DNA from: Candidatus Saccharimonadota bacterium
GTDB lineage: Bacteria; Patescibacteriota; Saccharimonadia; Saccharimonadales; UBA4665
Length of the DNA stretch: 61,053 nt
Assembly: GCA_028286405.1 (NCBI GenBank)
Contig: JAQBRP010000011.1
Location: forward strand, 1-61,053
Direction: 5' to 3'
Below, one piece after another: positions 20,485 through 30,557 of the stretch. How positions within the stretch are numbered: position 1 is the stretch's first letter; each line of letters opens with the position of its first letter. The position numbers were made by a program, and so were the translations under genes. The notes beneath the pieces were generated by a model. That model did not search any database. It was not told where the DNA came from and saw only the letters and a program-made list of their open reading frames with translations.

Positions 20485-20879
20485 TTCTTTTCGAAATCAA
20501 GCGCTGCCGAGTTAATACAAAAATGCTGCCCGTTTGGCGAGCTATCATCTGGAAATAAATGGCCTAAGTGGCTGCCGCAGTTGGCGCAGGTTACTTCGGT
20601 GCGGCGCATACCACCGCTGTTATCGTCACTTAAAACGAGTGCGTCATTGCTAGCGGCCTCCGAAAAGCTCGGCCAGCCAATTAAACCGGGCAACGTCGAC
20701 TCGTATTTAGCGTCGCTTTTGAATAATTCTATGCCGCAAGCACCACAGCGGTAGACGCCATGCTCATCGTTGTATAAATATTTGCCGCTGCCAGGCGCTT
20801 CGGTACCCTGCTCGCGCAGTACATGGTACTGCTCAGGGGTTAGTTTGGCTTTCCACTCATCTTCAGTGAGTTGCTGCAT
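20481..20879 (-). CDS. msrB: Peptide-methionine (R)-S-oxide reductase
   Basis: CGACGIELFKSDAKYES...GWPSF...GQHFCINSAALDF. Confidence 0.93.
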   Translation of the reverse strand: MQQLTEDEWKAKLTPEQYHVLREQGTEAPGSGKYLYNDEHGVYRCGACGIELFKSDAKYESTLPGLIGWPSFSEAASNDALVLSDDNSGGMRRTEVTCANCGSHLGHLFPDDSSPNGQHFCINSAALDFEKN

Positions 20880-20891
20880 AGGGATGCCGCC

Positions 20892-21362
20892 TTACTTATT
20901 CTTCTCTTTGTCGAGTTTTTCGAGGTGAAAGAACTTAATAATGGCGTAAATGACGACCATAATAAACAGGAAGTCGACAATGGTGTACACCACGGCACCC
21001 CAGCGGAGCGTGGCGGTATTTGCACCCCAAGTGACCACTGACTGCTTGGCACTCAGGGCGTCACCGTTCAGCACGAGTTTGAATAATTCGTTGACGATGT
21101 TGGCGTTCAGCGAGTCGACAATGACCTTGAGCTGCGTACCAACAACAATACCGACGGCCAGGCCGACAACGGCGTGTTCGCGCAGGAAGCCAATGAAGCC
21201 ACCGACCGCTTTGGGTGTCACTAAATCAACCACAATCTCGGCCTTTTCACGCGGCGACGTTTTGCCACGCTCACTCTCCGGCTGACTAATGCGTACTGCA
21301 CCACCGGTAGTGTTTACCTGCATGGTTTCGCCTTTTTTAAGTTTGCGTCTTCGATTTGGCAT
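20892..21362 (-). CDS. mscL: Large-conductance mechanosensitive channel
   Basis: GFIGFLREHAVVGLAVGIVVGTQLKVIVDSLNANIVN; two TM helices. Confidence 0.85.
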   Translation of the reverse strand: MPNRRRKLKKGETMQVNTTGGAVRISQPESERGKTSPREKAEIVVDLVTPKAVGGFIGFLREHAVVGLAVGIVVGTQLKVIVDSLNANIVNELFKLVLNGDALSAKQSVVTWGANTATLRWGAVVYTIVDFLFIMVVIYAIIKFFHLEKLDKEKNK

Positions 21363-21414
21363 ACTGTTATTATACCGTTACACCGGTGTTGGCACAACGT
21401 ACGCTTTTAGAACA

Positions 21415-21479
21415 CACTCCAAAAATAGGTATACATGGGTTACTAAATTAGTATCAAACGTATACTACTTTCTAGAATG
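21415..21479. repeat. Palindromic repeat copy 2 (degenerate)
   Basis: cactccaaaaataggtatacatgggttact-aaatt-agtatcaaacgtatactactttctagaatg; related to copies at 136 and 45380. Confidence 0.8.
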
Positions 21480-21525
21480 ACTACGGACTGGGGATTAGCG
21501 ATAACCCACGCAGTAAACGTACTGC

Positions 21526-23205
21526 TTACATCTGTTCCGGTGCAACAATACCGAGCAGTGCCAGGCCATCGTGTAAGGTGTTGGCGTAATAGTGCAGCAG
21601 TTGCAAGCGAAGCGCTTCGCGCTCGTCACCGATCACCCGGTTGTGCTCATAAAAACGATTAAACGTCTGGGCTAGTTCGTATAAATAGGTGCAGATGTGG
21701 TGCGGCATTAGCTCATTTGTAGCCAGTTCGACCGCTTCGTGGTAAGTAGTAATCTTGCGCACGAGCGAGCGTTCGTCGTCGGTTAAGTCGGAAAATACAA
21801 ACGTGTTATTAAATTCTGTGTTCGCTTTGCGCACAATGCTGCGGGCCCGAGCGTGAGCGTACTGCAAATAGGGTCCACTATTGCCTTCCAAGGCAATTGA
21901 TTCCTGTGGATCGTAGGCAATATCACCGCCCACACGGCTTTTAGCAAATGCGTATTTAACAGAGGCCAGCGTGGTTTCTTCGGATGGATTGGTGTCACCG
22001 GCGGCACCAGCTTGGCGAGCCGCCTCGAGAATTTCGAGGGCGGTTACAATGTTGCCTTTGCGGGAGCTCATTTTTACCCCGCCCTGCAGCTTTACGAAAC
22101 CGTGCGTCAGGTGCCGAGTACGTTCGGCTAGCTCGGGCACAAATCGCTTCAAGGCAGCCAGCACTACCTGCATGTACTGGATTTGCTCATTGGCAGTAAT
22201 AATAATTGACTGGTCAAAGTGATAATCTTGCCACTTAATCAGGCTCAGCCCAACCTCTTTAGCCTCATAGGTCGGCAGTCCAGCGCTGTTAATAAACACC
22301 CGGGTATGCAAACCATCCTGTTCGCCGGCAAACACCACTGCCCCGTCGCTTTCGGTAAACACACCCTGAGCTTGCTGTTCGCGAACGGTCTGCAACCCCA
22401 GTGAGGTGACTTCGCTTTCGGGAATGTAGCGGTCAAACGGCACTACCTGTAATTGATCGTAAAGTACCTTAAAGTAGTCGTAGCTCCACTGCCGGGTAGT
22501 GTAATAAATTTGGGCAAACGGGCTGTCGTGATCACCACTGCTGTGCAGTTCGTAGACCCTTTTATTAACTTCGACGATTTCGGCCTTGGATGCTTCGTCG
22601 TCTTCGTAGGCGTTGTTGCCTGCAACGTAGCGCTGACCGAGCCAGGTTGAGCGCTGGGCTTCGGGAATGTCGGCTAGCTTCTCGGGGTTCTCGCCGCCGA
22701 GTTCACGCAGAATTGCCCACAGGCTTTTGCCAACATGCAGCCCAACATCACCGCCGTAATTGAGGCGAATAGTTTCGGCACCAGCGTTCTGCACCAAGCG
22801 GGCGATGGTGTCGCCTACCAGCGTGGTGTACAGGTGGCCGGCGTGCAGCGGCTTAAAGGGATTGGGGTCGGAGTACTCAACCAGCACCTTTTTGCCCTGT
22901 AGCGACTGTTCAGCCGGTGCCTGCAAACCGGCAACCAGCGCAGCGTCGGTCAAACGAATATTAATAAAGCCGGGTCCGGCAATCGACACTTCCTGTATCT
23001 GTTCTGGAGCGTTTTCACGAATTTTTGCGGCTAGCGTTTCGGCGACTTCACGCGGGTTTTTACCCAGCGGTTTGGCAAGCTGTAATGCCACATTAGTGGC
23101 AAAATCGCCGAATTGCTCATCAGGACGCGTTAGCGTTACCGGCTGCTGCACATCGAACAATTCTTGCACCACGCCAGCAATGGCCGTTTGTAGTTCTTGT
23201 TTCAT
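21526..23205 (-). CDS. argS: Arginyl-tRNA synthetase
   Basis: VEYSDPNPFKPLHAGHLYTT; KMSSRKGN; DALR-type C-terminus. Confidence 0.96.
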   Translation of the reverse strand: MKQELQTAIAGVVQELFDVQQPVTLTRPDEQFGDFATNVALQLAKPLGKNPREVAETLAAKIRENAPEQIQEVSIAGPGFINIRLTDAALVAGLQAPAEQSLQGKKVLVEYSDPNPFKPLHAGHLYTTLVGDTIARLVQNAGAETIRLNYGGDVGLHVGKSLWAILRELGGENPEKLADIPEAQRSTWLGQRYVAGNNAYEDDEASKAEIVEVNKRVYELHSSGDHDSPFAQIYYTTRQWSYDYFKVLYDQLQVVPFDRYIPESEVTSLGLQTVREQQAQGVFTESDGAVVFAGEQDGLHTRVFINSAGLPTYEAKEVGLSLIKWQDYHFDQSIIITANEQIQYMQVVLAALKRFVPELAERTRHLTHGFVKLQGGVKMSSRKGNIVTALEILEAARQAGAAGDTNPSEETTLASVKYAFAKSRVGGDIAYDPQESIALEGNSGPYLQYAHARARSIVRKANTEFNNTFVFSDLTDDERSLVRKITTYHEAVELATNELMPHHICTYLYELAQTFNRFYEHNRVIGDEREALRLQLLHYYANTLHDGLALLGIVAPEQM

Positions 23206-23232
23206 TAGCTACTAGTATACAACAGAGGCGGT

Positions 23233-23958
23233 CTACGACCGTCGCTTAGCCAGTTGCGGGAAGGCCGAAGCTTGGTGTGGGTCGACCAGCCGTAGTAAAC
23301 GAGCGCCGGCCCAGACCACCGAGTACAGACTAATCAGCAGCGCAAAGAAGCTGATAACCGTTACGAACATGGTCGGATAATCCTCGGGACGCAGCACACG
23401 GTCCGATATGTCGAATAGCAGCCCCGCCGGGTTAAAAATAACGTCCCAGCTGTTCCAGCGCAGGTCGCGACCGATGTAAATTGCAAAGCTGCAGACCAGC
23501 AATGCGCCAGCAATCCAGGCGTAAGCCGCAGCCGCATGCAGCCGACGACGCAGTTCGTGATGTATCAAAATCAGGCTGCAAAACCCAAGCAGTACACCCA
23601 GGTAAATCAATGAGGTAAACAGCACGGTGGCATATAAAATATCCGCCTGGGCTACATTGCGCAGATGAATAAAGTCACTAATCATGTAAAAACTATTGGG
23701 CACAAACATCAGCCACAGCAGTGACCAGCCCATTGGTTCCCAAGCCGACCAGCGCTTAGAACGCAGGACGTGCACCAAGCGAATGGCAATCACCAGTGGT
23801 ACGGCCGCCAAAAACAAGTTCCAAACTAGGTAGTCGTATCTAAGTGATTGGCTGTGGTAGGCCCCGTAGCCAAACAGCCCAATACTGACAGCCATGGCAA
23901 ACAGTAACGAGAGTATAAACTGCCGACGGGGATTTAAATTACGGAGCATCCCAAGCAT
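23233..23958 (-). CDS. DUF1361-like membrane protein
   Basis: Polytopic; FVPNSFYMISDFIHL and GRDLRWNSWDVIFNP. Confidence 0.75.
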   Translation of the reverse strand: MLGMLRNLNPRRQFILSLLFAMAVSIGLFGYGAYHSQSLRYDYLVWNLFLAAVPLVIAIRLVHVLRSKRWSAWEPMGWSLLWLMFVPNSFYMISDFIHLRNVAQADILYATVLFTSLIYLGVLLGFCSLILIHHELRRRLHAAAAYAWIAGALLVCSFAIYIGRDLRWNSWDVIFNPAGLLFDISDRVLRPEDYPTMFVTVISFFALLISLYSVVWAGARLLRLVDPHQASAFPQLAKRRS

Positions 23959-23973
23959 AGTCCCATTATACCG

Positions 23974-24147
23974 CTAACGTTTGCTAGATTGGTCACTGGT
24001 AGCAATTTGGTCCGCCAGCTGAGCGGCTTGCTGGTACTGCTGTTCATAGTTTTTCACCTGGCCAAGCGCCATATTCATAGTGGCACTCATAATATACCAA
24101 TACCCTGCTGCCACTATAACTCCGGTCACTAACGCCATCTTGATCAT
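23974..24147 (-). CDS. Small membrane protein (57 aa), not in supplied ORF track
   Basis: MIKMALVTGVIVAAGYWYIMSATMNMALGQVKNYEQQYQQAAQLADQIATSDQSSKR; TATAAC 8 nt upstream. Confidence 0.5.
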   Translation of the reverse strand: MIKMALVTGVIVAAGYWYIMSATMNMALGQVKNYEQQYQQAAQLADQIATSDQSSKR

Positions 24148-24195
24148 TACCCTGAGTTATAGCAGCCCTATTGGCCGGGTGCAAGCAGCAGCGTT

Positions 24196-24639
24196 TTACT
24201 CGCCACGCTCTTTTTTGCGCTGCTCGGGCGTTTCGTTGGGCCGAGCGTAGTCGTCTTCTAAGCGCCAAGTGGTTCCCTGCTCGGGAGTCGAAACTTCTAG
24301 GATATCGCAGTCGGTAACACCGATAAGTCGATGTTTTTGGCCAATTTTAGTACTGTAACCCTGTCCTGGCTGCAGTTCGGTCTGCACCAGCTCACCGACT
24401 TCATTTTCCCAAATCACGGCCGCTTGCCCATTCATAACTGTCCAGCTCTCTTGTTTTTCGTCGTGCACTTGCAGACTTAAACGAGCGCCAGCGTTAATGT
24501 GAATAATCTTGCCAATGTAAGGTGCATCAGCTGGTACCCAGTGAACTTCGTAGCCCCATGGCTTATCTACACGCTTGGCGTAAGCATCAGTACTAAAATT
24601 ACTGGGGTCGTAAGTGGGGGCTTGTTGGGTGTCATCCAT
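24196..24639 (-). CDS. Cupin-domain protein (mannose-6-phosphate isomerase type II-like)
   Basis: KPWGYEVHWVPADAPYIGKIIHINAGARLSLQVHDEKQESWTVMNG. Confidence 0.85.
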   Translation of the reverse strand: MDDTQQAPTYDPSNFSTDAYAKRVDKPWGYEVHWVPADAPYIGKIIHINAGARLSLQVHDEKQESWTVMNGQAAVIWENEVGELVQTELQPGQGYSTKIGQKHRLIGVTDCDILEVSTPEQGTTWRLEDDYARPNETPEQRKKERGE

Positions 24640-24640
24640 A

Positions 24641-25669
24641 TTAGTCGTCCAGGCTCTTCTTAAACTTTTCTATTAAATCCACGGGGGCGGGGTTCAATCC
24701 GTTAGCCAGCGCGGTATACAGCGATACAAAGTCACCGAAGGCGACCGTCCACAGCAGCTGCTCCAGGGGAGTTTTGCCTTCGGCCTGCACCACGATTGGT
24801 GCTGGGCGTTTGCCGCTCAGCAGGCGTTCGCTGACTTCGAAACGCTTTTGCACACGAGGGTGCTCCAAGTTGGAACGCAGATCAATCACGGCGTAGGGCT
24901 TGTCGACCGGCTGCTCGGACCAACCTAGGAATTCATTGTGGTTAAACTCGGGGTACTGCCCCCACCAGGCGACTTGCTTGGCGTTTTCGTTAAAGCTAAT
25001 CTTCCATTTGTAAGCAGCGGGCCACAGTTTTTGACCACCATACACCACGACCGATTTGCCGATTACGTCGAGGGCAATCTGCTTAGCCCGGTTATCTTTG
25101 CCCGGCACCGTAGGTAGCCACGGCTGCACAGCTTGCTGCAAAAAGTCAGCGGCACCTTCTAGCTCCGCTATGGTATCAGCGGCCAAAAGACCGGCTTGGT
25201 CAAGCAAGACCAGCAATGCCTTAAGGTTATAGAGCACCGCGTAGCGAGGCTGGGCGGCTTTTGGCAGTAGGGCTAGCGGATAGTTTTTTTCACGTGCTAA
25301 GTCGGCCAGCTTGCCACCGCCGGCAATGACGGCAATTTGGGCACCTTTGGCTTCAGCCTGCTCAATGGCACTCAGTACTTCTTCGGTGTTACCGGAGTAG
25401 CTAGCGGCAATAAAGTAGGTTTTAGGGCCAACGTACGCCGGAACATCGTAGCCGCGAACGACTTCAAATGGCTTGCTGTAGCCCGGCCAACTTTGGCTTA
25501 ATAAGGCGGCTAGCGCCGAGCCGCCCATGCCGGCATACACAATGTTATCGGCTTCTACTTGATCCTGAAAAACTTCGAATTCATGACCGAGCTGCTGGTA
25601 CTGCTTTTCGGCGATACCGAGTGCGTCTGCGGCATCATGCTCGTGAATGTAACGTAAGTCGTCTAACAT
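24641..25669 (-). CDS. Bifunctional phosphoglucose/phosphomannose isomerase-like SIS-domain protein
   Basis: GMGGSALAA; AASYSGNTEEVLSAIEQA; start trimmed to MLDDLRYIHEHD. Confidence 0.85.
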   Translation of the reverse strand: MLDDLRYIHEHDAADALGIAEKQYQQLGHEFEVFQDQVEADNIVYAGMGGSALAALLSQSWPGYSKPFEVVRGYDVPAYVGPKTYFIAASYSGNTEEVLSAIEQAEAKGAQIAVIAGGGKLADLAREKNYPLALLPKAAQPRYAVLYNLKALLVLLDQAGLLAADTIAELEGAADFLQQAVQPWLPTVPGKDNRAKQIALDVIGKSVVVYGGQKLWPAAYKWKISFNENAKQVAWWGQYPEFNHNEFLGWSEQPVDKPYAVIDLRSNLEHPRVQKRFEVSERLLSGKRPAPIVVQAEGKTPLEQLLWTVAFGDFVSLYTALANGLNPAPVDLIEKFKKSLDD

Positions 25670-25744
25670 AACCCTCCAAACCCCTTGTGCTTTATGCGTA
25701 TCTACCGCTATAGTATATCCTAGAAAACTACTAAGGGGGACGTA

Positions 25745-26320
25745 ATGTTTGGGCACCAAGACGACCAAGATCAACACCATCATCACGATGATCAACAACC
25801 AATGGAAGATGTACTCAGCGAACCAGCTGTGGACAGTGTATTAAGCACCGAGCACCATGGCGGCACGGTCGTAACCAGCGACAGCGACGAGGATTTTAAC
25901 CCTGCCCTGCCACCAAGCGACCACGCTTTCGGCGATTCGAGCGCACAAGACGTCACATCACCAACTGACGCCGCACCACAAGACGTCACAACGCCTGTTG
26001 TCCCCGACGAGCCAGCGTTTGCACCAGTTGCCGACGCGGCCGATGACGTGGTTGCGCCAACCGATACCGCTAACGGCGACCTGTTAAGCATCAAACAACG
26101 CGTACTAACCGACCTCTCACCACTGGTTGGTCACCTCGACCAGACGCCAGAAGAAAAGTTCCGCACCACCATGTTGATGATTCAGGCCAGCGACAACCAG
26201 GCCTTAGTCCAAACCGCCTACGAAGCCGCTCAAGCCATCACCGACGAGAAGGTCAAAGCCCAAGCCCTGCTCGACATCGTGAACGAAATTAACTACTTCA
26301 CTCAGCAACACGCCAGCTAA
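25745..26320 (+). CDS. Acidic hypothetical protein with His/Asp-rich N-terminus
   Basis: MFGHQDDQDQHHHHDDQQPMED...; SD AAGGGGG. Confidence 0.65.
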   Translation: MFGHQDDQDQHHHHDDQQPMEDVLSEPAVDSVLSTEHHGGTVVTSDSDEDFNPALPPSDHAFGDSSAQDVTSPTDAAPQDVTTPVVPDEPAFAPVADAADDVVAPTDTANGDLLSIKQRVLTDLSPLVGHLDQTPEEKFRTTMLMIQASDNQALVQTAYEAAQAITDEKVKAQALLDIVNEINYFTQQHAS

Positions 26321-26360
26321 GCTGCCGCTTGCATCTGTGGTAGTTTTTTAATTGCGCATG

Positions 26361-26410
26361 AAAAAGACCCGCACTGTTGGTCCACACCGGAAGGTGTGGG
26401 ACAGTGCGGG
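26361..26410 (-). terminator. Terminator for the minus-strand pair 28284-26480
   Basis: CCCGCACTGT...CCACACC ggaa GGTGTGG...ACAGTGCGGG then TCTTTTT on minus strand. Confidence 0.85.
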
Positions 26411-26479
26411 TGCGCCGAAGGGCGACTCACGATCGGACGGATCGTTAACGTTTCACAAACTAGGACAGGGGGACCCGCG

Positions 26480-27058
26480 TCAGTTCGGGTACTCGATTTG
26501 CACCGGATACACCGCGTTGTAACGCTGGCCATCGGCCGTGCGGTAGTGCAGGCTAACGTTGTTGTTCCGACTAACGTCGAAACCACGAACATCGGCTTTC
26601 AGCGCTGGGCCAACACGTACAACCAAGACATGCGCCTCACGGCGATTCTTGGTTGACGACAAGCAGTAGCCCTTAACGGGCGTCAGCTGCTTGCTTTTGC
26701 CGGCCGCCGTAATACGCTGTACTGCACCTGCAGGTGCCACGAACGCTCCGTCGAACTGGAGTGGCGCGGCATCATGGTCGGTGACAAGCTGTACTCGGTC
26801 CAGTAATACCGGTGAGTCACTGGTGTTGACCAGATCGATTACGTAGGCATCCTGGAGCTTGTCGGCGCGGGGGCGAACCATGCCGAAGCTAATCGACCCC
26901 GTCGGCGTTTCCAGCGGCCCACCGAGCTTTTCACGCTCGCTTACCTGATACTGGCATACGCCAGCCGCGGGCGGTGGTTCGGGCTTGTCGTCCCGACAGG
27001 CCGTCAGCAACAGCAGTAGTACCGCTGCCACCAACAGCTTCACGGTGCCTGACGGCAT
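26480..27058 (-). CDS. GC-rich putative lipoprotein
   Basis: LLVAAVLLLLLTACRDDKPEPPP lipobox; TGA stop. Confidence 0.7.
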   Translation of the reverse strand: MPSGTVKLLVAAVLLLLLTACRDDKPEPPPAAGVCQYQVSEREKLGGPLETPTGSISFGMVRPRADKLQDAYVIDLVNTSDSPVLLDRVQLVTDHDAAPLQFDGAFVAPAGAVQRITAAGKSKQLTPVKGYCLSSTKNRREAHVLVVRVGPALKADVRGFDVSRNNNVSLHYRTADGQRYNAVYPVQIEYPN

Positions 27059-28284
27059 CGCTTTGTCCGGTGCTCGGAGCGCGGGTAGCAGCCGCTCATG
27101 TCGCCGTGGTGAGGCTTGATGAACGACGGGTACAGCTTCGCAGAGTCGCTGACAAACTGTGCGTCGCCGCTGAGGCAGAACTTATGCTTGTGCCCCTTAT
27201 CGAACTCCAGACGCACCTCTGTCCCGGTGTCGTACTTGGCTGAGACCGTCAACGAGCTGCCCAGCGCCGAAGCCTTCACCGAGCTGGAGAACGTCACCCC
27301 TTGGGAGGTGGTGATGTGGTCCTGCTGCTTGTTGGTGAAGTACATGACGTTAGAGTTGCCCGTCGTGCACGGCTTGTAACCGGTGTTGAGCGTCTTGATG
27401 TCGCCCGTCCACTGGCCCGAGGACTCGGTGAAGCACTTCTGCTCACCAGTTCCCAAGTACGACCCAAAGTACGAGTTGTACGACTGGGCCGTGCACTTGT
27501 AGGCGCTCGATACCGCCAGTTCAGGTGCGATCAGCCTGGCGACCCGCGGATGCCTCTTGGTGGCGTTGAGCTGACGTCCCGATTCGAAGCCGGTGCTGCC
27601 GCCGATGGCGATCTCACCTGCCCCGCCGAAGCCGCCCTTCTCTAGGCCAACGATCGCTTTGACGTTGCGAACCGAGGCGGCGTTCAGCGTGTAGTGCGTC
27701 GTCATGTGAAGCACCGCCTGGCTGTACATCAGGGGCGGGGTGACGACGCTGACCGCCGTGTTAGCCACGCCGGTAGCGACCGTTCCGCCACCTTGCCGAC
27801 TGCTGGGTCGGGCCGACAGGGTTCCGTCGTAGACCTTGGCAGGCGTGAACCGGCTCGGCACAAGTTGCCTCGAAGCCTTGTAGTTCACCCCAACCATGCG
27901 CACGAAGAACTTCCCTCGCTGGTCGTAGACGTGTGCCAGTAGGTCGAAGTTGACCCGACCGCCGTGCCGCTTGGCGTAGGTAGACAGACCGCCCGTGCGA
28001 CACACCTGCAGGCTGTAGCCGCCCCGCTTGCTGGTGCGCATGCCATCGAGTGGCTTCTCCTTGCCGTGCAGCGTCACGATGATGCCGTAGCGCTTGAGGG
28101 CCTTGCCACCGCTGCTGATCGCTCGCCCGTGGAGGGTGATGGCGGAGCACGAAGAGGCTTCGGCTTCGCCCATCGAGGGTGTTACTGCGACGAGGAAAAA
28201 CGCTGCGAGACAGCTCATCACCAAACTGGCGATGGCGTTGTGTCGCAACCCCTCCCTCATCCTAGTTGTGAAGTTTCCAGACAT
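27040..28284 (-). CDS. GC-rich secreted hypothetical protein
   Basis: Signal-peptide-like N-terminus; Cys-containing ectodomain; SD GAAGGGAGAG; TGA stop. Confidence 0.7.
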   Translation of the reverse strand: MSGNFTTRMREGLRHNAIASLVMSCLAAFFLVAVTPSMGEAEASSCSAITLHGRAISSGGKALKRYGIIVTLHGKEKPLDGMRTSKRGGYSLQVCRTGGLSTYAKRHGGRVNFDLLAHVYDQRGKFFVRMVGVNYKASRQLVPSRFTPAKVYDGTLSARPSSRQGGGTVATGVANTAVSVVTPPLMYSQAVLHMTTHYTLNAASVRNVKAIVGLEKGGFGGAGEIAIGGSTGFESGRQLNATKRHPRVARLIAPELAVSSAYKCTAQSYNSYFGSYLGTGEQKCFTESSGQWTGDIKTLNTGYKPCTTGNSNVMYFTNKQQDHITTSQGVTFSSSVKASALGSSLTVSAKYDTGTEVRLEFDKGHKHKFCLSGDAQFVSDSAKLYPSFIKPHHGDMSGCYPRSEHRTKRCRQAP

Positions 28285-28409
28285 CTGACTCTCCCTTCAA
28301 GAGAAAGAACGACCACGTTGGCCGGACTCAGAGTACATGTCTCAATTAATATTATACACTTTTTGTCAACTTCATGAACTTACTACTGTCCTCACGTTTT
28401 AGATAATAC

Positions 28410-28445
28410 AAAAATAACCTCGGAATGAATCCGAGGTTATTTTTA
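28410..28445. terminator. Bidirectional rho-independent terminator
   Basis: AAAAATAACCTCGG aatgaat CCGAGGTTATTTTT. Confidence 0.85.
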
Positions 28446-28501
28446 CCGTTTACGGGAAGAGTAGCGAAGCGCTGAGAAACCCCGAAGGGTGTCTCATTTC
28501 C

Positions 28502-30178
28502 TTACATCATGCCCATGCCGCCGCCCATACCAGCACCCATGCCGGCTGCGCCAGCATCAGACTTTGGTTCGGGAACGTCGACTACTAGTGCACCCATAGT
28601 CATGGCCGTACCGGCAACCGAAACAGCGTTTTGGACTGCTTCTTTAGTGACGCGAGCGGGATCAATGACTCCCTTAGCCTTCATGTCGACAAGCTTTGCT
28701 GGGTTGTTCACGTCCACACCAAATCCTGGCTTACCCGCCCGTACTTGTGGCAGCCATTCGTCAGGATTAAGGCCGGAGTTGGACAATAAGATTCTAAATG
28801 GCTGCTCAAGCGCTCGTTTTAGCAAGAATTTGCCGTTATTGTAGGCTACATCGTCGTCGCCCACGATCAGTTTCTGATCTTGAGTAATGCCGTCTGCCAA
28901 GTTAATCAGCGTTACACCACCACCAGGCACAATACCTTCGGCGAGAGCTGCTTTAACGGCCGCAACAGCGTCATCGACGCGGAACTTCTTTTCTTCAATT
29001 TCGGTTTCGGTAGCACCACCGACTTTAATGACGGCAACCTTGCCACTGAGTGCAGCCCGGCGCTTTTCCAGGAATTCTTTGTCGTATTCGCTGGTAGCGG
29101 CATCGGCTTGGGTTGCCAGCTGCTTGGTACGAGCGGCAACTTCGGCTGGGCTAGCGCCACCTTCGATGATGGTGGTTTCGTCTTTCGTAACAATCACGCG
29201 GCGGGCGGTACCGACTACGTTTAGGTCGACGTTTTCAAAGGTCATGCCACGGTCATCAGTAATTACTTCAGCGCCAGTCAAAATAGCAATGTCGTTTAGA
29301 ATGTCCTTGCGGCGGTCGCCAAACGAAGGAGCCTTAATTGCTACGGTGTTAAATACACCTTTGAGGCGGTTCAAGATGAAGGTGCCGAGGGCTTCGCCTT
29401 CGACATCTTCGGCAATCAGTACTAAGTCTTTTTTGCCGGACTGGGCGATTTTTTCGAGTAATGGCAGGAATTCTTGAATAGAACCGATTTTTTTATCGGT
29501 AATAATCACAGCTGGCTTGTCGTAAATGGCTTCCATACGCGAGGTGTCGGTCACCATGTAGGGGCTAACGAAGCCACGGTCGAAGGTAAAGCCTTCAACG
29601 ACTTCTTTTTCGAGCAAGAGTCCCTGCCCTTCTTCAACGGTAACGACGCCGTCTTTGCCAACGCCCTCCATGACTTCGGCAATAAGCGTTCCAATTTCAG
29701 TGTCGCCGGCGCTGATGCTAGCAACTTGGGCTACGCGCAACATCTTGCCTTCGATTGACTCAGCCATGCCGCTAAGCTCGGCTAACACCTCTTGGGCAGC
29801 AGCTTCCAGGCCCTTGCGTAGCAACATAGGGTTGTGCCCGGCAGCGATCAGCTTATTGGCTTCGTTCAGAATGTGGTAAGTCAGCACGGTTACGGTGGTA
29901 GTACCATCGCCAGCGACGTCGTTCATCTTGGAAGCTGCTTGTTTAATAAGCTCGGCACCAACTTTTTGGCCCAAGGTTTCGTCGTCAACATCAGCCAGTT
30001 CAACACCTTTAGCGACGGTTACACCATCGTGGGTGACGGTTGGGTTACCGAATGACTTACTAATAACTACGTTGCGGCCTTTGGGGCCCATGGTGGTTTT
30101 AACTGCGTTATATAAAATTTCGGCACCGGCCAGCACGCGGCGGCGGGCGTCATCATCGTAAAATACTTTTTTTGCCAT
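28502..30178 (-). CDS. groL: Chaperonin GroEL
   Basis: [27 protein letters not shown]-terminal GGM-rich tail. Confidence 0.97.
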   Translation of the reverse strand: MAKKVFYDDDARRRVLAGAEILYNAVKTTMGPKGRNVVISKSFGNPTVTHDGVTVAKGVELADVDDETLGQKVGAELIKQAASKMNDVAGDGTTTVTVLTYHILNEANKLIAAGHNPMLLRKGLEAAAQEVLAELSGMAESIEGKMLRVAQVASISAGDTEIGTLIAEVMEGVGKDGVVTVEEGQGLLLEKEVVEGFTFDRGFVSPYMVTDTSRMEAIYDKPAVIITDKKIGSIQEFLPLLEKIAQSGKKDLVLIAEDVEGEALGTFILNRLKGVFNTVAIKAPSFGDRRKDILNDIAILTGAEVITDDRGMTFENVDLNVVGTARRVIVTKDETTIIEGGASPAEVAARTKQLATQADAATSEYDKEFLEKRRAALSGKVAVIKVGGATETEIEEKKFRVDDAVAAVKAALAEGIVPGGGVTLINLADGITQDQKLIVGDDDVAYNNGKFLLKRALEQPFRILLSNSGLNPDEWLPQVRAGKPGFGVDVNNPAKLVDMKAKGVIDPARVTKEAVQNAVSVAGTAMTMGALVVDVPEPKSDAGAAGMGAGMGGGMGMM

Positions 30179-30190
30179 GTAGTTGCTCTC

Positions 30191-30457
30191 CTATTTAACC
30201 GTTGCCAGAATGTCTTCTTCTTTTACTAAAATGTACTCGGTGCCTTCGACTTTGACGTCGGTGTTGCTGTATGACTTATAAATAATGCGGTCACCAACTT
30301 TAACTTGCGTTGCAGCTGGGCCAACAGCCACAACCTTAGCAGTTTTGGGCTTTTCGGCGCTGTTTTCGGGTAAATAAATGCCACTGGCGGTTTTAGTTTC
30401 GGCCTGCTCGGCGGTCGCCACGACATAGTCGCCCAGGGGTTTCAGTGCTCCTGCCAT
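30191..30457 (-). CDS. groS: Co-chaperonin GroES
   Basis: LGDYVVATAEQAETKTASGIYLPENSAEKPKTAKVVAVG. Confidence 0.95.
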   Translation of the reverse strand: MAGALKPLGDYVVATAEQAETKTASGIYLPENSAEKPKTAKVVAVGPAATQVKVGDRIIYKSYSNTDVKVEGTEYILVKEEDILATVK

Positions 30458-30487
30458 AATAAATCCTCCTTGCTTGTCTGATAAGTA

Positions 30488-30514
30488 TTAGCACTGTCGG
30501 GTCGAGAGTGCTAA
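30488..30514. promoter_or_regulatory. CIRCE element upstream of groES-groEL
   Basis: TTAGCACTg-N9-GAGTGCTAA; one mismatch to consensus. Confidence 0.9.
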
Positions 30515-30557
30515 CTCACCTCTTATCATAACGGAGGTATGAAGTGACTGTCAAGAA

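Noticed and set aside
25670-25798. N-terminal extension of the SIS-domain isomerase (MLIIVMMVLILVVLV...)
   Set aside because: It is the antisense of the His/Asp-rich 25745 gene start; the conserved domain begins at MLDDLRYIHEHD (25669).
27116-28377. Multiple plus-strand and alternative-frame ORFs in the GC-rich 27-28.4 kb region
   Set aside because: High GC creates long spurious ORFs; minus-frame pair has signal peptide, lipobox, SD and terminator.
28887-29477. 196-aa plus-strand ORF inside groEL
   Set aside because: Antisense shadow of a highly conserved gene; low-complexity composition, no SD.
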